A DNA stretch of 64,000 nt from Chryseobacterium contaminans (GTDB taxonomy: Bacteria > Bacteroidota > Bacteroidia > Flavobacteriales > Weeksellaceae), in contig NZ_MAYF01000301.1 in NCBI RefSeq assembly GCF_001684955.1, forward strand, positions 1 through 64,000, written 5' to 3'. Shown here one piece after another: positions 35,535 through 44,148 of this stretch (position 1 is its first letter; each line of letters opens with the position of its first letter). The notes below the pieces were generated by a model. It ran no database searches and was not told the DNA's origin. It saw only the letters and a list, made by a program, of their open reading frames with translations. The position numbers and the translations under genes were made by a program.

Positions 35535-35792
35535 ATGGAAAACTTAAAAACAGAATTGAAGCACAAAATTATCGAAGTACTTAACCTTGAAGACGTTTCT
35601 GTAGAGGAAATCAAAGACGCAGATCCGTTATTCGGAGGTGGGTTAGGATTGGATTCTATTGATGCTTTGGAATTGATCGTTCTTCTGGATAAAGATTATG
35701 GAATAAAATTAGCCGATCCTAAAAAAGGAAAGGAAATTTTCCAATCTATCGATACCATGGCTAAATTCATCGAAGATAACAGAACAAAATAA
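35535..35792 (+). CDS. Acyl carrier protein 1 of the polyene operon
   Basis: 85 aa four-helix acyl carrier protein. The phosphopantetheine serine is S41 in GLGLDSIDALELIV. The protein is acidic and of usual length. It carries the growing polyene chain or its aryl starter. It is embedded between ketosynthase genes, in a stretch flanked on both sides by hairpin-like repeat spacers. The GGGLGLDSID segment before the serine is typical of aryl-polyene ACPs. Confidence 0.93.
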   Translation: MENLKTELKHKIIEVLNLEDVSVEEIKDADPLFGGGLGLDSIDALELIVLLDKDYGIKLADPKKGKEIFQSIDTMAKFIEDNRTK

Positions 35793-35879
35793 ATTAATAT
35801 AACTGTTTAACGGTGTATCAATGTACTAAGAAGAATTGGTAAACTGTTACATTGATACATTGTTACATTATTTAATAGA
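35793..35879. repeat. Intra-operon inverted-repeat spacer, copy b
   Basis: TGTATCAATGTAC in the left half and GTTACATTGATACA in the right half are near-perfect reverse complements (one inserted base). It lies between the ACP and ketosynthase genes. Same family as the spacers at 35448, 46735 and 48318. Confidence 0.65.
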
Positions 35880-37079
35880 ATGAGTCAAAAAATTGCCATA
35901 ACAGGAATGGGCATCATTTCCTCCATCGGAAACAATGTGGAGGAAAATTTTATTTCATTACGGTCCGGAAAACATGGTATTTCAGATATTCAGATGTTTG
36001 AAACCCGCCACGCCGGAGCTATTAAAACCGGTGAAATAAAATTATCCAATGAGGAACTTGTACAGAAGCTTCAATTACATGATGATAATAACGTAACAAG
36101 AACATCCTTATTAGGGATGGTTGCCGCTAAAGAAGCTGTAGAAAGTGCAGGAATATCCGATATCAACGGGTACAGAACCGGATTAATCTCTTCCACCAGC
36201 GTTGGAGGAATGGATATCACTGAAAAATATTTCTACTCTTACGAAGACTTTCCTGAAAAGCAAAAATACATTGACGCCCATGATGCCGGAAATTCCTCAT
36301 TGGCTATTGCTGATCATTTAGGATTAAAAGGCATGGTTTCTACCATCAGCACAGCCTGCTCATCGGCAGCAAATGCCATCATGATGGGAGCCAAACTTAT
36401 TAAAAACGGAGTTCTGGATCGTGTAATCGTTGGTGGAACAGATTCCCTTTCAAAATTTACACTGAACGGGTTCAATACCCTGATGATTCTTACAGACTCT
36501 TACAACACTCCTTTTGATAACAACAGAAAAGGATTAAATCTTGGAGAAGCAGCCGCTTTTTTAGTACTGGAATCTGAAGAGGTTGTTAAAAAAGAAAATA
36601 AACAGGTGCTGGCTTATCTTTCCGGATATGGAAATGCTAATGATGCCCATCATCAAACTGCTTCTTCTGAAAACGGACAGGGAGCATTTTTAGCAATGCA
36701 GCAGGCCCTGAAAATTTCAGGCTTACAAAAAGAAAACATCGATTATATCAATGTTCATGGAACAGCAACTCCTAATAATGATTTGTCTGAAGGAATTGCC
36801 ATGATCAGAATATTTGGAGAAAATAATGTTCCTGAATTCAGCTCTACAAAGGCATTTACAGGACATACACTGGCTGCCGCAGCCGGAATTGAAGCTGTAT
36901 TTTCAATTTTAGCGATGCAGCACAGCCTTATTTTCCCAAACCTGAATTTTAAAACGAAAATGGAAGAGTTTGATCTCACTCCGGTTACTGAGCTGAAGGA
37001 GAAAAATATCAATCATGTTCTTTCCAATTCATTTGGATTTGGAGGAAACTGTTCCACCTTAATATTCTCTAAATCATGA
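35880..37079 (+). CDS. Beta-ketoacyl-ACP synthase II (FabF-like), complete triad
   Basis: 399 aa. Triad C160 in ISTACSSAANA, H293 in NVHGTATPNND and H329 in FTGHTLAAAAG, with the C-terminal SNSFGFGGNCSTL block of FabF enzymes. It is probably the main polyene-elongating ketosynthase: aryl-polyene synthesis uses a FabF-like KS with a chain-length-factor partner. The partner is likely the next gene, whose ATG overlaps this stop by 4 nt and which lacks the nucleophile. Length and motifs are ordinary. Confidence 0.94.
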   Translation: MSQKIAITGMGIISSIGNNVEENFISLRSGKHGISDIQMFETRHAGAIKTGEIKLSNEELVQKLQLHDDNNVTRTSLLGMVAAKEAVESAGISDINGYRTGLISSTSVGGMDITEKYFYSYEDFPEKQKYIDAHDAGNSSLAIADHLGLKGMVSTISTACSSAANAIMMGAKLIKNGVLDRVIVGGTDSLSKFTLNGFNTLMILTDSYNTPFDNNRKGLNLGEAAAFLVLESEEVVKKENKQVLAYLSGYGNANDAHHQTASSENGQGAFLAMQQALKISGLQKENIDYINVHGTATPNNDLSEGIAMIRIFGENNVPEFSSTKAFTGHTLAAAAGIEAVFSILAMQHSLIFPNLNFKTKMEEFDLTPVTELKEKNINHVLSNSFGFGGNCSTLIFSKS

Positions 37080-38137
37080 GTACAGTATACATCAACAGTG
37101 CATCCTGTATCTCTGTTCAGGACACTTTAAACGAAAATATCCTTCAGAATCTTAAGCCGGAAAACTCCGCAAAGATTATAAAAGCCATAGAACCTAACTA
37201 CAAAGAATTCATTCCGCCTGCCATGATCAGGAGAATGTCTAAAACTGTTAAAATGAGTTCTGTAGCTTCTCATTACGCTTTAAAAGAAGCTGGAATTGAA
37301 AAACCGGATGCCATTATTGTAGGAACCGGAATGGGATGTTCACAGGATTCTGAAAAGTTCCTGAAAAACGTGATTGATCATCATGAAGAATTTTTAACTC
37401 CAACATTTTTCATTCAGTCTACCCATAATACCGTTGCAGGTCAGATTGCACTGGGATTACAATGCCACGCCTACAACTTTACCTATGTAAATACTTCTTC
37501 GTCGCTGGAGTTTTCATTATTGGATGCCCAACTTCAGATTAAGGATGGCGAAGCTGAAAATATACTGGTTGGGGCTACCGATGAGCAGACCGACAGGACT
37601 ATGGAACTCTACTGCCTGAATAATACCATTAAAAAAGAATCAGATCTTCCTGTGGATTATCTGCATTCCACTACCAAAGGGGTTATTTGGGGCGAAGGGG
37701 CAAGCTTTTTCGTAGTTGGAAAAGATAAAACAGAAAATTCCTACGCCAAACTTACTGACATTAAAATCAGTAACAAACTAGAATCTGAAGAAACTTCAGA
37801 TTTTATTCAGGAGTTTTTAACAAAGAATAATCTTTCTGCAAAAGATATTGATGCTGTTATTTTAGGTTTCAGTAGTGATGCAGACTCTGATATTTATTAT
37901 ACAAAAGCAATGGACCTGTTTCCAGGTTCAGCATTACTGTATTACAAGCATTTGAGCGGAGAGTTTAATACGGCGAGCGGTTTTTCTACGTTTATCGCTT
38001 GCCATATTCTTAAGGAACAACAGATTCCGGAAGTGATGATGATTAACGCAGAGAAAAAGCAGGAAATAAAAAATATACTTCTTTACAATCATCTGGCAGG
38101 GGACGATCATAGTTTGGTCTTATTGGAAAGAGCTTAA
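37076..38137 (+). CDS. Ketosynthase-like chain-length-factor protein (Cys replaced by Ser)
   Basis: 353 aa with the thiolase fold of the beta-ketoacyl synthase family. Where active enzymes have TAC-SS this protein has YVNTSSSLEF (Ser at about 141), so the nucleophile is lost. The N-terminal MIRRMSKTVKMSSVAS and FFIQSTHNTVAGQIA are characteristic of the chain-length-factor-like partners in aryl-polyene clusters. H-containing motifs of the C-terminal half are also absent: there is VILGFSSDAD and YYKHLSGEFNTASGF. It would form a heterodimer with the FabF-like protein at 35880 and set product length. The coupling overlap supports that pairing. Confidence 0.87.
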   Translation: MSTVYINSASCISVQDTLNENILQNLKPENSAKIIKAIEPNYKEFIPPAMIRRMSKTVKMSSVASHYALKEAGIEKPDAIIVGTGMGCSQDSEKFLKNVIDHHEEFLTPTFFIQSTHNTVAGQIALGLQCHAYNFTYVNTSSSLEFSLLDAQLQIKDGEAENILVGATDEQTDRTMELYCLNNTIKKESDLPVDYLHSTTKGVIWGEGASFFVVGKDKTENSYAKLTDIKISNKLESEETSDFIQEFLTKNNLSAKDIDAVILGFSSDADSDIYYTKAMDLFPGSALLYYKHLSGEFNTASGFSTFIACHILKEQQIPEVMMINAEKKQEIKNILLYNHLAGDDHSLVLLERA

Positions 38138-38323
38138 TTATTTTATTATAGCGTAATTCTGTCATTCACAGTGAAACGAAGTGGAGCGTGGAATCTCAAC
38201 ATATATAAGTTTAGACTCTTACAGAGTGACAAAAGAACTCTAAAATAGATCAAGCAGACATAAAATTTTTACGATTGTCATTCTGACGAAGGAAGAATCT
38301 CTACTAGAAATACCTCACTAATC
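38138..38323. repeat. Spacer with GTCATTC...GAATCTC repeats
   Basis: The motif pair GTCATTC ... GAATCTC occurs twice, at about 38161-38197 and 38277-38301, the second as GTCATTCTGACGAAGGAAGAATCTC. Between them GACTCTTACAGAGTGAC can form a small hairpin. Repeats of this kind are widespread between genes in Bacteroidota. No gene here. Confidence 0.5.
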
Positions 38324-39079
38324 ATGAAACATTATTCATTCATCCTGTTTTATATCTTCTGTAACGTTTTTATCTATGCGTTTCATGGAAGTCTTTGGGT
38401 GTATATTGCATGTTTCCTTGCTTTTTCAGCAGTCGTGGTTTGGGGATCATTTGCTATTGAACTGGGATATTTTGTCAACAGTATTACCCATAAAAGAACA
38501 AAAATCAAAGAAGTAGCCCTTACTTTTGATGATGGCCCTACGGAATTTACGCCTAAGTTTTTAGATCTACTGAAAGAACATAGAATAAAAGCAACCTTTT
38601 TTTGTATCGGAAAACAGATTGAAAAATATCCCGAGACCTTTCAAAGAATTATTGCTGAAGGTCATACCATCGGAAATCATACTTTATCCCACTCCAATTC
38701 AACAGGTTTTTTATCAACCTCAAAAATGATGGCTGAGATTGAAAACTGTGATAAGATCATGAAGGATGTTGGCAATATACAAACCCATTTATACAGACCT
38801 CCATTCGGGGTTACCAATCCGAGTATTGCCAAAGCGATCAGAAGGACTCATAAAACAAGCATCGGCTGGAATGTCCGTTCCCTGGACACTATTATTGATG
38901 ATGAGAAGAAAATCTACCTAAGAGTAACCAAAGGGCTAAAAAAAGGAAGCATTATCCTTCTTCATGACACTTCAGAAAAAACGTATCGTGTGCTGGCAGA
39001 TTTATTAGTATTTTTGGCAGATAAAAAGTACTCAACTTTTACAGTTGATTCCATTAGAAATTCAAGACAAAATGATTAA
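38324..39079 (+). CDS. Polysaccharide deacetylase family protein (NodB domain), membrane-anchored
   Basis: 251 aa. One or two hydrophobic helices in the first 55 residues anchor it. The NodB domain follows: metal-binding TFDDGP (67-72) and GNHTLSHS with H119 and H123, RPPFGVTNP, and the late IILLHD motif. All five motif regions of carbohydrate esterase family 4 are there, so it should be an active zinc/metal deacetylase. Its role in a flexirubin cluster is not obvious. Homologues are, as I recall, regularly present in Bacteroidota flexirubin/aryl-polyene clusters. It overlaps the LolA-like gene by 8 nt. Confidence 0.9.
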   Translation: MKHYSFILFYIFCNVFIYAFHGSLWVYIACFLAFSAVVVWGSFAIELGYFVNSITHKRTKIKEVALTFDDGPTEFTPKFLDLLKEHRIKATFFCIGKQIEKYPETFQRIIAEGHTIGNHTLSHSNSTGFLSTSKMMAEIENCDKIMKDVGNIQTHLYRPPFGVTNPSIAKAIRRTHKTSIGWNVRSLDTIIDDEKKIYLRVTKGLKKGSIILLHDTSEKTYRVLADLLVFLADKKYSTFTVDSIRNSRQND

Positions 39080-39698
39080 AAATATTGCTTTCGGAGCATT
39101 TTTACTGGTATCCGGATTATTTTTTGCCCAAAACACGGCGATGTCCGGAGCAGAGGCAAAAGCGTTTGTATCTAAAGTTTCGGCAGATACTAAAGAAATC
39201 AAAACGCTGCAGAGTGATTTTACCCAGACGAAGAAAATGGATTTTCTGGATAAAAGCATTGTTACTTACGGAAAAATGTCTTTGCAAACTCCCAGTATGC
39301 TGAGCTGGAAATATACTAAGCCTTATCAGTATAGTATCGTTTTTAAAAGCAACAAGATCTACATTAATGACCAGGGGAAAAAATCGTCTGTAGATGCTAA
39401 GAGCAAGACTTTTGAAAAGATCAATAAACTGATTGTAGGAAGTTCAAACGGAACAATGTTTAATGATCCTGAGTTTACAGTAACATATTTCAAAAACGGA
39501 AATTACAATGTAGCGAAATTTGTTCCGAAGACTTCGCAGCTTTTAAAATACATCAAGCAGATTGAACTTTACTTTCCTAAAAGCCAATCTACCGTTTCCC
39601 AGGTGAATATGACTGAGGCTTCAGGTGATACAACTAATATTGTTTTCAAAAATACAAAGATCAATGCTTCCATTCCTGCGTCAGAATTTACTTTATAG
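39072..39698 (+). CDS. LolA-like outer-membrane lipoprotein carrier protein
   Basis: 208 aa from the ATG at 39072 (MIKNIAFGAFLLVSGLFFAQN), which gives a clean signal peptide; the longer frame would add a non-signal extension. The mature part has the LolA opening TLQSDFTQTKKMDFLDK, then GKMSLQTPSMLSWKYTKPYQYSIV, the classic substrate-cavity strands. In aryl-polyene clusters a LolA-like protein (ApeF type) is thought to ferry the lipid across the periplasm, with the MMPL protein extracting it from the inner membrane. It overlaps both neighbours, the deacetylase by 8 nt and the lipoprotein by 35 nt. Confidence 0.9.
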   Translation: MIKNIAFGAFLLVSGLFFAQNTAMSGAEAKAFVSKVSADTKEIKTLQSDFTQTKKMDFLDKSIVTYGKMSLQTPSMLSWKYTKPYQYSIVFKSNKIYINDQGKKSSVDAKSKTFEKINKLIVGSSNGTMFNDPEFTVTYFKNGNYNVAKFVPKTSQLLKYIKQIELYFPKSQSTVSQVNMTEASGDTTNIVFKNTKINASIPASEFTL

Positions 39699-40299
39699 CC
39701 TGATTTTAATACTGGCTGTTTCCTGTAAATCTTATCAGCTTACTGATGTGAAGTCAGTTCCGGCAACGGAAAAAACAGTTGAAAATCTTTATTTTTCATC
39801 TGCCGAAGACTATGTGTATAAATGCCAGATGGATATTTATAAAAACCATGTGAGCGGCATCCTGATCATCAAAAAGCTGAATGAAACGACACATCGTGTT
39901 GCATTAACCTCTGATTTCGGGAATAAACTGATTGATTTTGAAATCTCAGATCAGAATTTCAAGCTCAATTACGTACTTCCGGATCTGGATAAGAAAATTG
40001 TCATCAACTTTCTGAAAAATGATTTTCAACAGCTGTTAAAAAGACAATATCCTGTGAGTGAAAGTTTTGAAAATGAAAATGCTAAAATCTATCTCTCTAA
40101 AATTGACAATAAAAGCTATTATCTGTTCTTCAACAAAGAAAACAACCTGCTGAAACAGATCATTTACACAAAAAACAACAGGGAAAAGATCGATTTTACT
40201 TTTGATGCAAAAAAGCATATCTTCGCAGACAGCTTAAACTTACAACATAAGGATTTTAAGATCAATATAAAACTATTTCAAATAACCGAAACAGAATGA
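39664..40299 (+). CDS. Outer-membrane lipoprotein of the polyene operon, unknown function
   Basis: 211 aa from the ATG at 39664 (MLPFLRQNLLYSLILILAVSC), with a lipobox ending LAVSC at residue 21 that makes it a lipoprotein. The start overlaps the lolA-like gene by 35 nt. The mature part is beta-strand-rich (LIDFEISDQNFKLNYVLPDLDKKIVINF) and ends with KINIKLFQITE, which suggests a LolB-like or lipocalin-like fold that could accept a lipid from the LolA-like protein. This is inferred from position and general shape; no definite family motif is seen. Confidence 0.75.
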   Translation: MLPFLRQNLLYSLILILAVSCKSYQLTDVKSVPATEKTVENLYFSSAEDYVYKCQMDIYKNHVSGILIIKKLNETTHRVALTSDFGNKLIDFEISDQNFKLNYVLPDLDKKIVINFLKNDFQQLLKRQYPVSESFENENAKIYLSKIDNKSYYLFFNKENNLLKQIIYTKNNREKIDFTFDAKKHIFADSLNLQHKDFKINIKLFQITETE

Positions 40300-40375
40300 T
40301 TCCCAACATGAAAACAGATGAACATCACTTTTCAGACAGGAATTTATCATCCATTTAATCTTAAAAAATAAGATC

Positions 40376-40756
40376 ATGCAGACCATTCTTACAGATTTTT
40401 ATACTTTAACATCATACGACAAAGCAGAAAACGGAAGCTTTACCGCCCATATCCATTTAAATAAGGATCACGATATTTTCAAGGGACATTTTCCTGGAAA
40501 CCCTGTGACTCCGGGAGTTTGTATGATGCAGATCATTAAGGAACTGACAGAAGAATTTACAGGTTCAAAATTATTTTTAAAAACAGCTTCGAATGTAAAA
40601 TTCATGGCCATTATCAACCCTTTTGAAACTCCTGATCTTAAACTTCAGTTGGATATTACAGAAGATGGTGAGGATGTTAAAGTAAAAAATTCAACCTCTT
40701 TTGGCGAGACTATTGCATTGAAACTGTCTGTAAGCTATAAAAAATTAATGTCATGA
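40376..40756 (+). CDS. 3-hydroxyacyl-ACP dehydratase-like protein (FabZ/ApeI type)
   Basis: 126 aa hot-dog protein. It keeps the FabZ block GHFPGNPVTPGV with H38; the position of the catalytic Glu (PGVxxxEA in FabZ) reads PGVCMMQII, so Glu is replaced by Gln. The enzyme class would remove water from the 3-hydroxyacyl-ACP to yield each double bond of the polyene. The altered residue may mean altered rate, or action with a second hot-dog subunit such as the pair at 24714-25596. It overlaps the next gene by 4 nt. Confidence 0.83.
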   Translation: MQTILTDFYTLTSYDKAENGSFTAHIHLNKDHDIFKGHFPGNPVTPGVCMMQIIKELTEEFTGSKLFLKTASNVKFMAIINPFETPDLKLQLDITEDGEDVKVKNSTSFGETIALKLSVSYKKLMS

Positions 40757-41229
40757 AACTTATTCTATCCTTCATAGCGGCATTCTTATTTTTCTTTCAG
40801 TCTGATCTTGAAGCACTGAGGAACAGCTATGCCAAAGCCAATGATTCCAGTGCCAATACATCCAGCTTTATTGAAGTTGCAGAGAAGCAATCGGGTTCTG
40901 ATCCGGTAACTTTAGGCTACAAAGCAGCAGCCAAAATTATGGAAGCCAAAGTTTCCAAAGGAAACAGAAAAGCGCTGGTAAAAACAGGAGCAACCAACCT
41001 TGAAGGGATCATTAAAAGCAATCCTAATAATGCAGAACTGCGTCTGATAAGACTAAGTGTTCAGGAAAACATCCCTAAAATTGTGGGTTACAGAGGAAGC
41101 TTAAAAGATGACAAAGCCTTTCTTCTGAATAATTACAGCAAACAGAATGCGGCCTTAAAAAACTATATCAAAAGGTTTGCGATGCAGTCTAAAACTATTA
41201 CCGAGGCGGAAAGAGCCACTTTAAAATAA
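40753..41229 (+). CDS. Secreted small helical protein, unknown function
   Basis: 158 aa. Residues 1-17 are a hydrophobic signal peptide (KLILSFIAAFLFFFQ). The rest is helix-rich, with tetratricopeptide-like spacing (KALVKTGATNLEGIIKSNPNNAELRLIRLSVQENIP), so a single TPR-like unit is possible. No catalytic motif. It is coupled to the dehydratase gene by a 4-nt overlap and lies 4 bp before the glycosyltransferase gene. It is a recurrent small member of flexirubin operons to my recollection. Function unknown. Confidence 0.7.
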   Translation: MKLILSFIAAFLFFFQSDLEALRNSYAKANDSSANTSSFIEVAEKQSGSDPVTLGYKAAAKIMEAKVSKGNRKALVKTGATNLEGIIKSNPNNAELRLIRLSVQENIPKIVGYRGSLKDDKAFLLNNYSKQNAALKNYIKRFAMQSKTITEAERATLK

Positions 41230-41233
41230 AAAC

Positions 41234-42406
41234 ATGTCCCTTGCTGAAGTACAAAATGCAATTTCCGAAAGGAAGATCTGTGTTTTAATACCTACCTACA
41301 ATAATGAAAAGACCCTGAGAAGGGTAATTGACGGCGTTTTAGATTACACCGAAAGTATTATTGTGGTGAATGATGGCTCCACCGATTCCACCGCTCAGAT
41401 CCTTAGCCAATATCCTCAGATTACGGTAATCTCCTTATCTGAGAATAAAGGAAAGGGAAACGGGCTTAAAACAGGCTTCAGAAAAGCAAAAGAATTGGGT
41501 TATGATCATGCCATAACTATTGATTCTGACGGGCAGCATTATCCGGACGATATTCCTGTATTTGTAGAAGCACTTCTTCAGGAAGATGAAGATGTTCTTC
41601 TGATTGGAAACAGAAACATGTCCCAGGACGGGATTCCAAAGAAAAGCAGTTTCGGAAACCGGTTTTCCAATTTCTGGTTCTGGTTTGAAACCGGAATTAA
41701 GCTGGAAGATACCCAATCCGGATACCGACTTTATCCTTTACACAAAATTCCAAAGAAATATTTTACTCCTAAGTTTGAATTTGAAATTGAGATTATCGTA
41801 AGAACAGCCTGGAGACACGTTCCGGTAAAGAATGTTCCCATCAAGGTTCTCTATGATCCTGCAGAGCGTGTTTCTCATTTCAGACCGTTTAAGGATTTTA
41901 CCCGGATCAGTATTCTGAATACGATTTTGGTTACGATTACCCTGTTCTACATTGTTCCGAGGAACTTCGTGAATAATTTCAAAAAAAAAAGTTTTAAAAG
42001 GTTCATAAAGGAAGATGTGCTGGAAAGCGACGGAAGCAACCGTACAAAGGCTTTTTCCATTGCGCTTGGAGTATTTATAGGACTTTCTCCTTTTTGGGGA
42101 TTCCAGACTTTGCTTGTGATCAGTTTATCTGTACTTTTTAAGCTGAATAAAGTGCTGGCGTTTGTAGCTTCCAATGTAAGTTTACCGCCTTTTATTCCGT
42201 TTATTATTGCAGCCTCCTTATTTCTGGGTGCACCGTTTGTACATGGTGATAGTAATCTAGTCATTCAAAATATTGATTTTGAATCTATTAAAAATAATCT
42301 ACTTCAGTATATAATCGGAAGCTTTATCCTGAGTACCACATTATCTGCCGTTGCGGGAATAAGTACTTTTCTATTCCTCAATAAACTGAATCCTGAGAAT
42401 AATTAA
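41234..42406 (+). CDS. Family 2 glycosyltransferase fused to a DUF2062 membrane domain
   Basis: 390 aa. Residues 14-240 are a GT2 domain: VLIPTYNNEKTL, the UDP/GDP-binding VVNDGSTDST, and the DxD-type TIDSDGQHYPDD, then DTQSGYRLYP, as in polyprenyl-phosphate mannosyl/glucosyl transferases. Residues about 250-390 form a DUF2062 domain: FIGLSPFWGFQTL, then helices and NVSLPPFIPFII. This fusion is usual in Bacteroidota aryl-polyene/flexirubin loci. Acceptor unknown, perhaps a lipid carrier or the pigment itself. It is the last gene of the long plus-strand operon and meets the convergent C45 gene across a terminator. Confidence 0.88.
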   Translation: MSLAEVQNAISERKICVLIPTYNNEKTLRRVIDGVLDYTESIIVVNDGSTDSTAQILSQYPQITVISLSENKGKGNGLKTGFRKAKELGYDHAITIDSDGQHYPDDIPVFVEALLQEDEDVLLIGNRNMSQDGIPKKSSFGNRFSNFWFWFETGIKLEDTQSGYRLYPLHKIPKKYFTPKFEFEIEIIVRTAWRHVPVKNVPIKVLYDPAERVSHFRPFKDFTRISILNTILVTITLFYIVPRNFVNNFKKKSFKRFIKEDVLESDGSNRTKAFSIALGVFIGLSPFWGFQTLLVISLSVLFKLNKVLAFVASNVSLPPFIPFIIAASLFLGAPFVHGDSNLVIQNIDFESIKNNLLQYIIGSFILSTTLSAVAGISTFLFLNKLNPENN

Positions 42407-42412
42407 AATAAA

Positions 42413-42436
42413 AAGCTCCGAAACACTTCGAAGCTT
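42413..42436. terminator. Bidirectional terminator between convergent genes
   Basis: Stem AAGCTCCGAA / TTCGAAGCTT (one mismatch) with a 4-nt loop, A-run on the left and T-rich sequence on the right (ATACTTTTT). It serves the plus-strand operon and the minus-strand C45 gene. Confidence 0.7.
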
Positions 42437-42443
42437 ATACTTT

Positions 42444-44138
42444 TTATTGTTTCTTAATCTTTTTATTGGCCTTATCAAGATATCTTTCCACCATTCTCCG
42501 ATCCGGAACCGTGGTTATTTCTTTGGTAAGGGCCTTTTCAAACTCTAGCTTTGCCTTTGAGTATTCTTTTTTGTGATAATAATATTTTCCGCTCAAAAAA
42601 TAGACTTTCCAGAAATCAGGATTCAGAGACTGATAATAAGGGATAGCATCATTTGTTAGGACAATACCCTTACTCTCTGCAGCATCATTAATCTCTTTAC
42701 TCACCATTCTGGAGACTTCATAATTTTCAAATTCTTCAGAGTCTGCAAAAGGATCACGCGGAATATTCAATTGCGATTTTGAAAAATCATTAGGCTTTAA
42801 AACCTTATCTGAAAATATTTCATTGAGATCATAACATACAAATTCTCCTAGTTGATATGGATTGGAAGATACCCAAACCAGTTTTTTTTCGGGTGAAAAT
42901 ATAACCGCATGATGAGCCAATAGCTGGTTCAATGCTTTCTCATTTCCATATCCGATGCTTTTATCTTTTAAACCGGAGCGGTTCCTTAAAACAGCAGCCA
43001 TTTTCTCAGGAGTCAGCTTTTTTTCCTCCTGCAACAGTTCCTGAAGTTTCTCATAACGGTATTTCGAGTGGCTTTCTTCAATCTGTTTCTGATTTCTCTT
43101 ATCAGCTTTATAAGCATCAGACTGAAAGTGATTGGTACAAAGCACTCTGCTGCTATTCTGAACCCTGTACACACCGAAACTCTTCGGTGAAACTTCAATA
43201 ATGACGGCATTTCTGTCATGAGCACTTCCCACTAAGATGGATTCTGAAACAAAAACTTTCCTTTTTTTAGCAATGGCAATGGCTTCTTCTATGGTTTTAG
43301 CATATTGCAGAATTTCCCTTGTTACTAAAGAAATAGGTGTTTTCGCCGTTAAAGGAATCCTTGATTTTCCTGCATTGATGGTTACCGTAATTCCTTCTTT
43401 ATTCATTCCGGAAACGACTCCTATCATTCCCGGCCAGCTTACAGACATATAAGGAATCCCATCTTCTGGTTCCACGAATTCAACCAGTTTATTTTGGGCA
43501 AACTCATCTCCTACATAAAAATCGAAGTTTCTTCCGATCAGCATACTACCATCTTCGGTATTTTCGTTCCAGACCGCAAGGGAAGTACAACCTACCATTG
43601 CCAGGTCCTGCATGGCATGCCCAATATCATGAGCTCCATGTAAATATAGGTTTCTCAGATACCTTGGTGCGATAAAATCATACTGATCAGATGAATATTG
43701 GGACAAACCATACAATTCTGCCTGATAATCTTCCCTTACATTCAGATACATTTTACGGTTGTACCACTTCAAGAAGGTTTTTAAAAGCTTTTGTTTAAAC
43801 TTTGAGGGAACAAAGCTTTCCACTTTGGAGAAGAAGATACTCTCCTGTTTCTGCATCAGATCCTCAGTTAATGCTCCGTTGTTATAACCTAATTGCAAAG
43901 GATTGCCTTTAATATAAAGTTCCCAAAGCTGTTGCTTATTTTTAGTAAGAAAATTCTGATTATAAGAGAATGTGCTGTCGTTGATTTTATTAACCTTCGG
44001 AATTTCCAGTGTATATTGATGTACATCAGGAAGGTGATGAACAGATTTAGACACTCCACATGCGCTCAGGAGACAGGAAAAAAGGAAATATAGGAGAAGC
44101 CTTTTATAGGACAGGTTATGGATCTTAGTTTTCTTCAC
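42444..44138 (-). CDS. C45 family autoproteolytic acyltransferase/hydrolase, lipoprotein
   Basis: 564 aa. Lipobox SCLLSAC with C27 marks a lipoprotein. The N-terminal nucleophile hydrolase region has C184 in MVGCTSLAVW followed by DGSMLIGRNFDFYVGDE, matching the acyl-CoA:6-aminopenicillanate acyltransferase (C45) family, in which that Cys becomes the N-terminal nucleophile after self-cleavage. A C-terminal segment (about 480-560) has TPR-like helices (YYHKKEYSKAKLEFEKAL). In this cluster it could make or break an ester or amide bond on the pigment at the outer membrane, which makes it a candidate for the flexirubin ester. That is inference. It is 10 bp from the FAD oxidoreductase gene. Confidence 0.88.
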   Translation of the reverse strand: MKKTKIHNLSYKRLLLYFLFSCLLSACGVSKSVHHLPDVHQYTLEIPKVNKINDSTFSYNQNFLTKNKQQLWELYIKGNPLQLGYNNGALTEDLMQKQESIFFSKVESFVPSKFKQKLLKTFLKWYNRKMYLNVREDYQAELYGLSQYSSDQYDFIAPRYLRNLYLHGAHDIGHAMQDLAMVGCTSLAVWNENTEDGSMLIGRNFDFYVGDEFAQNKLVEFVEPEDGIPYMSVSWPGMIGVVSGMNKEGITVTINAGKSRIPLTAKTPISLVTREILQYAKTIEEAIAIAKKRKVFVSESILVGSAHDRNAVIIEVSPKSFGVYRVQNSSRVLCTNHFQSDAYKADKRNQKQIEESHSKYRYEKLQELLQEEKKLTPEKMAAVLRNRSGLKDKSIGYGNEKALNQLLAHHAVIFSPEKKLVWVSSNPYQLGEFVCYDLNEIFSDKVLKPNDFSKSQLNIPRDPFADSEEFENYEVSRMVSKEINDAAESKGIVLTNDAIPYYQSLNPDFWKVYFLSGKYYYHKKEYSKAKLEFEKALTKEITTVPDRRMVERYLDKANKKIKKQ

Positions 44139-44148
44139 GGTTATTTTA

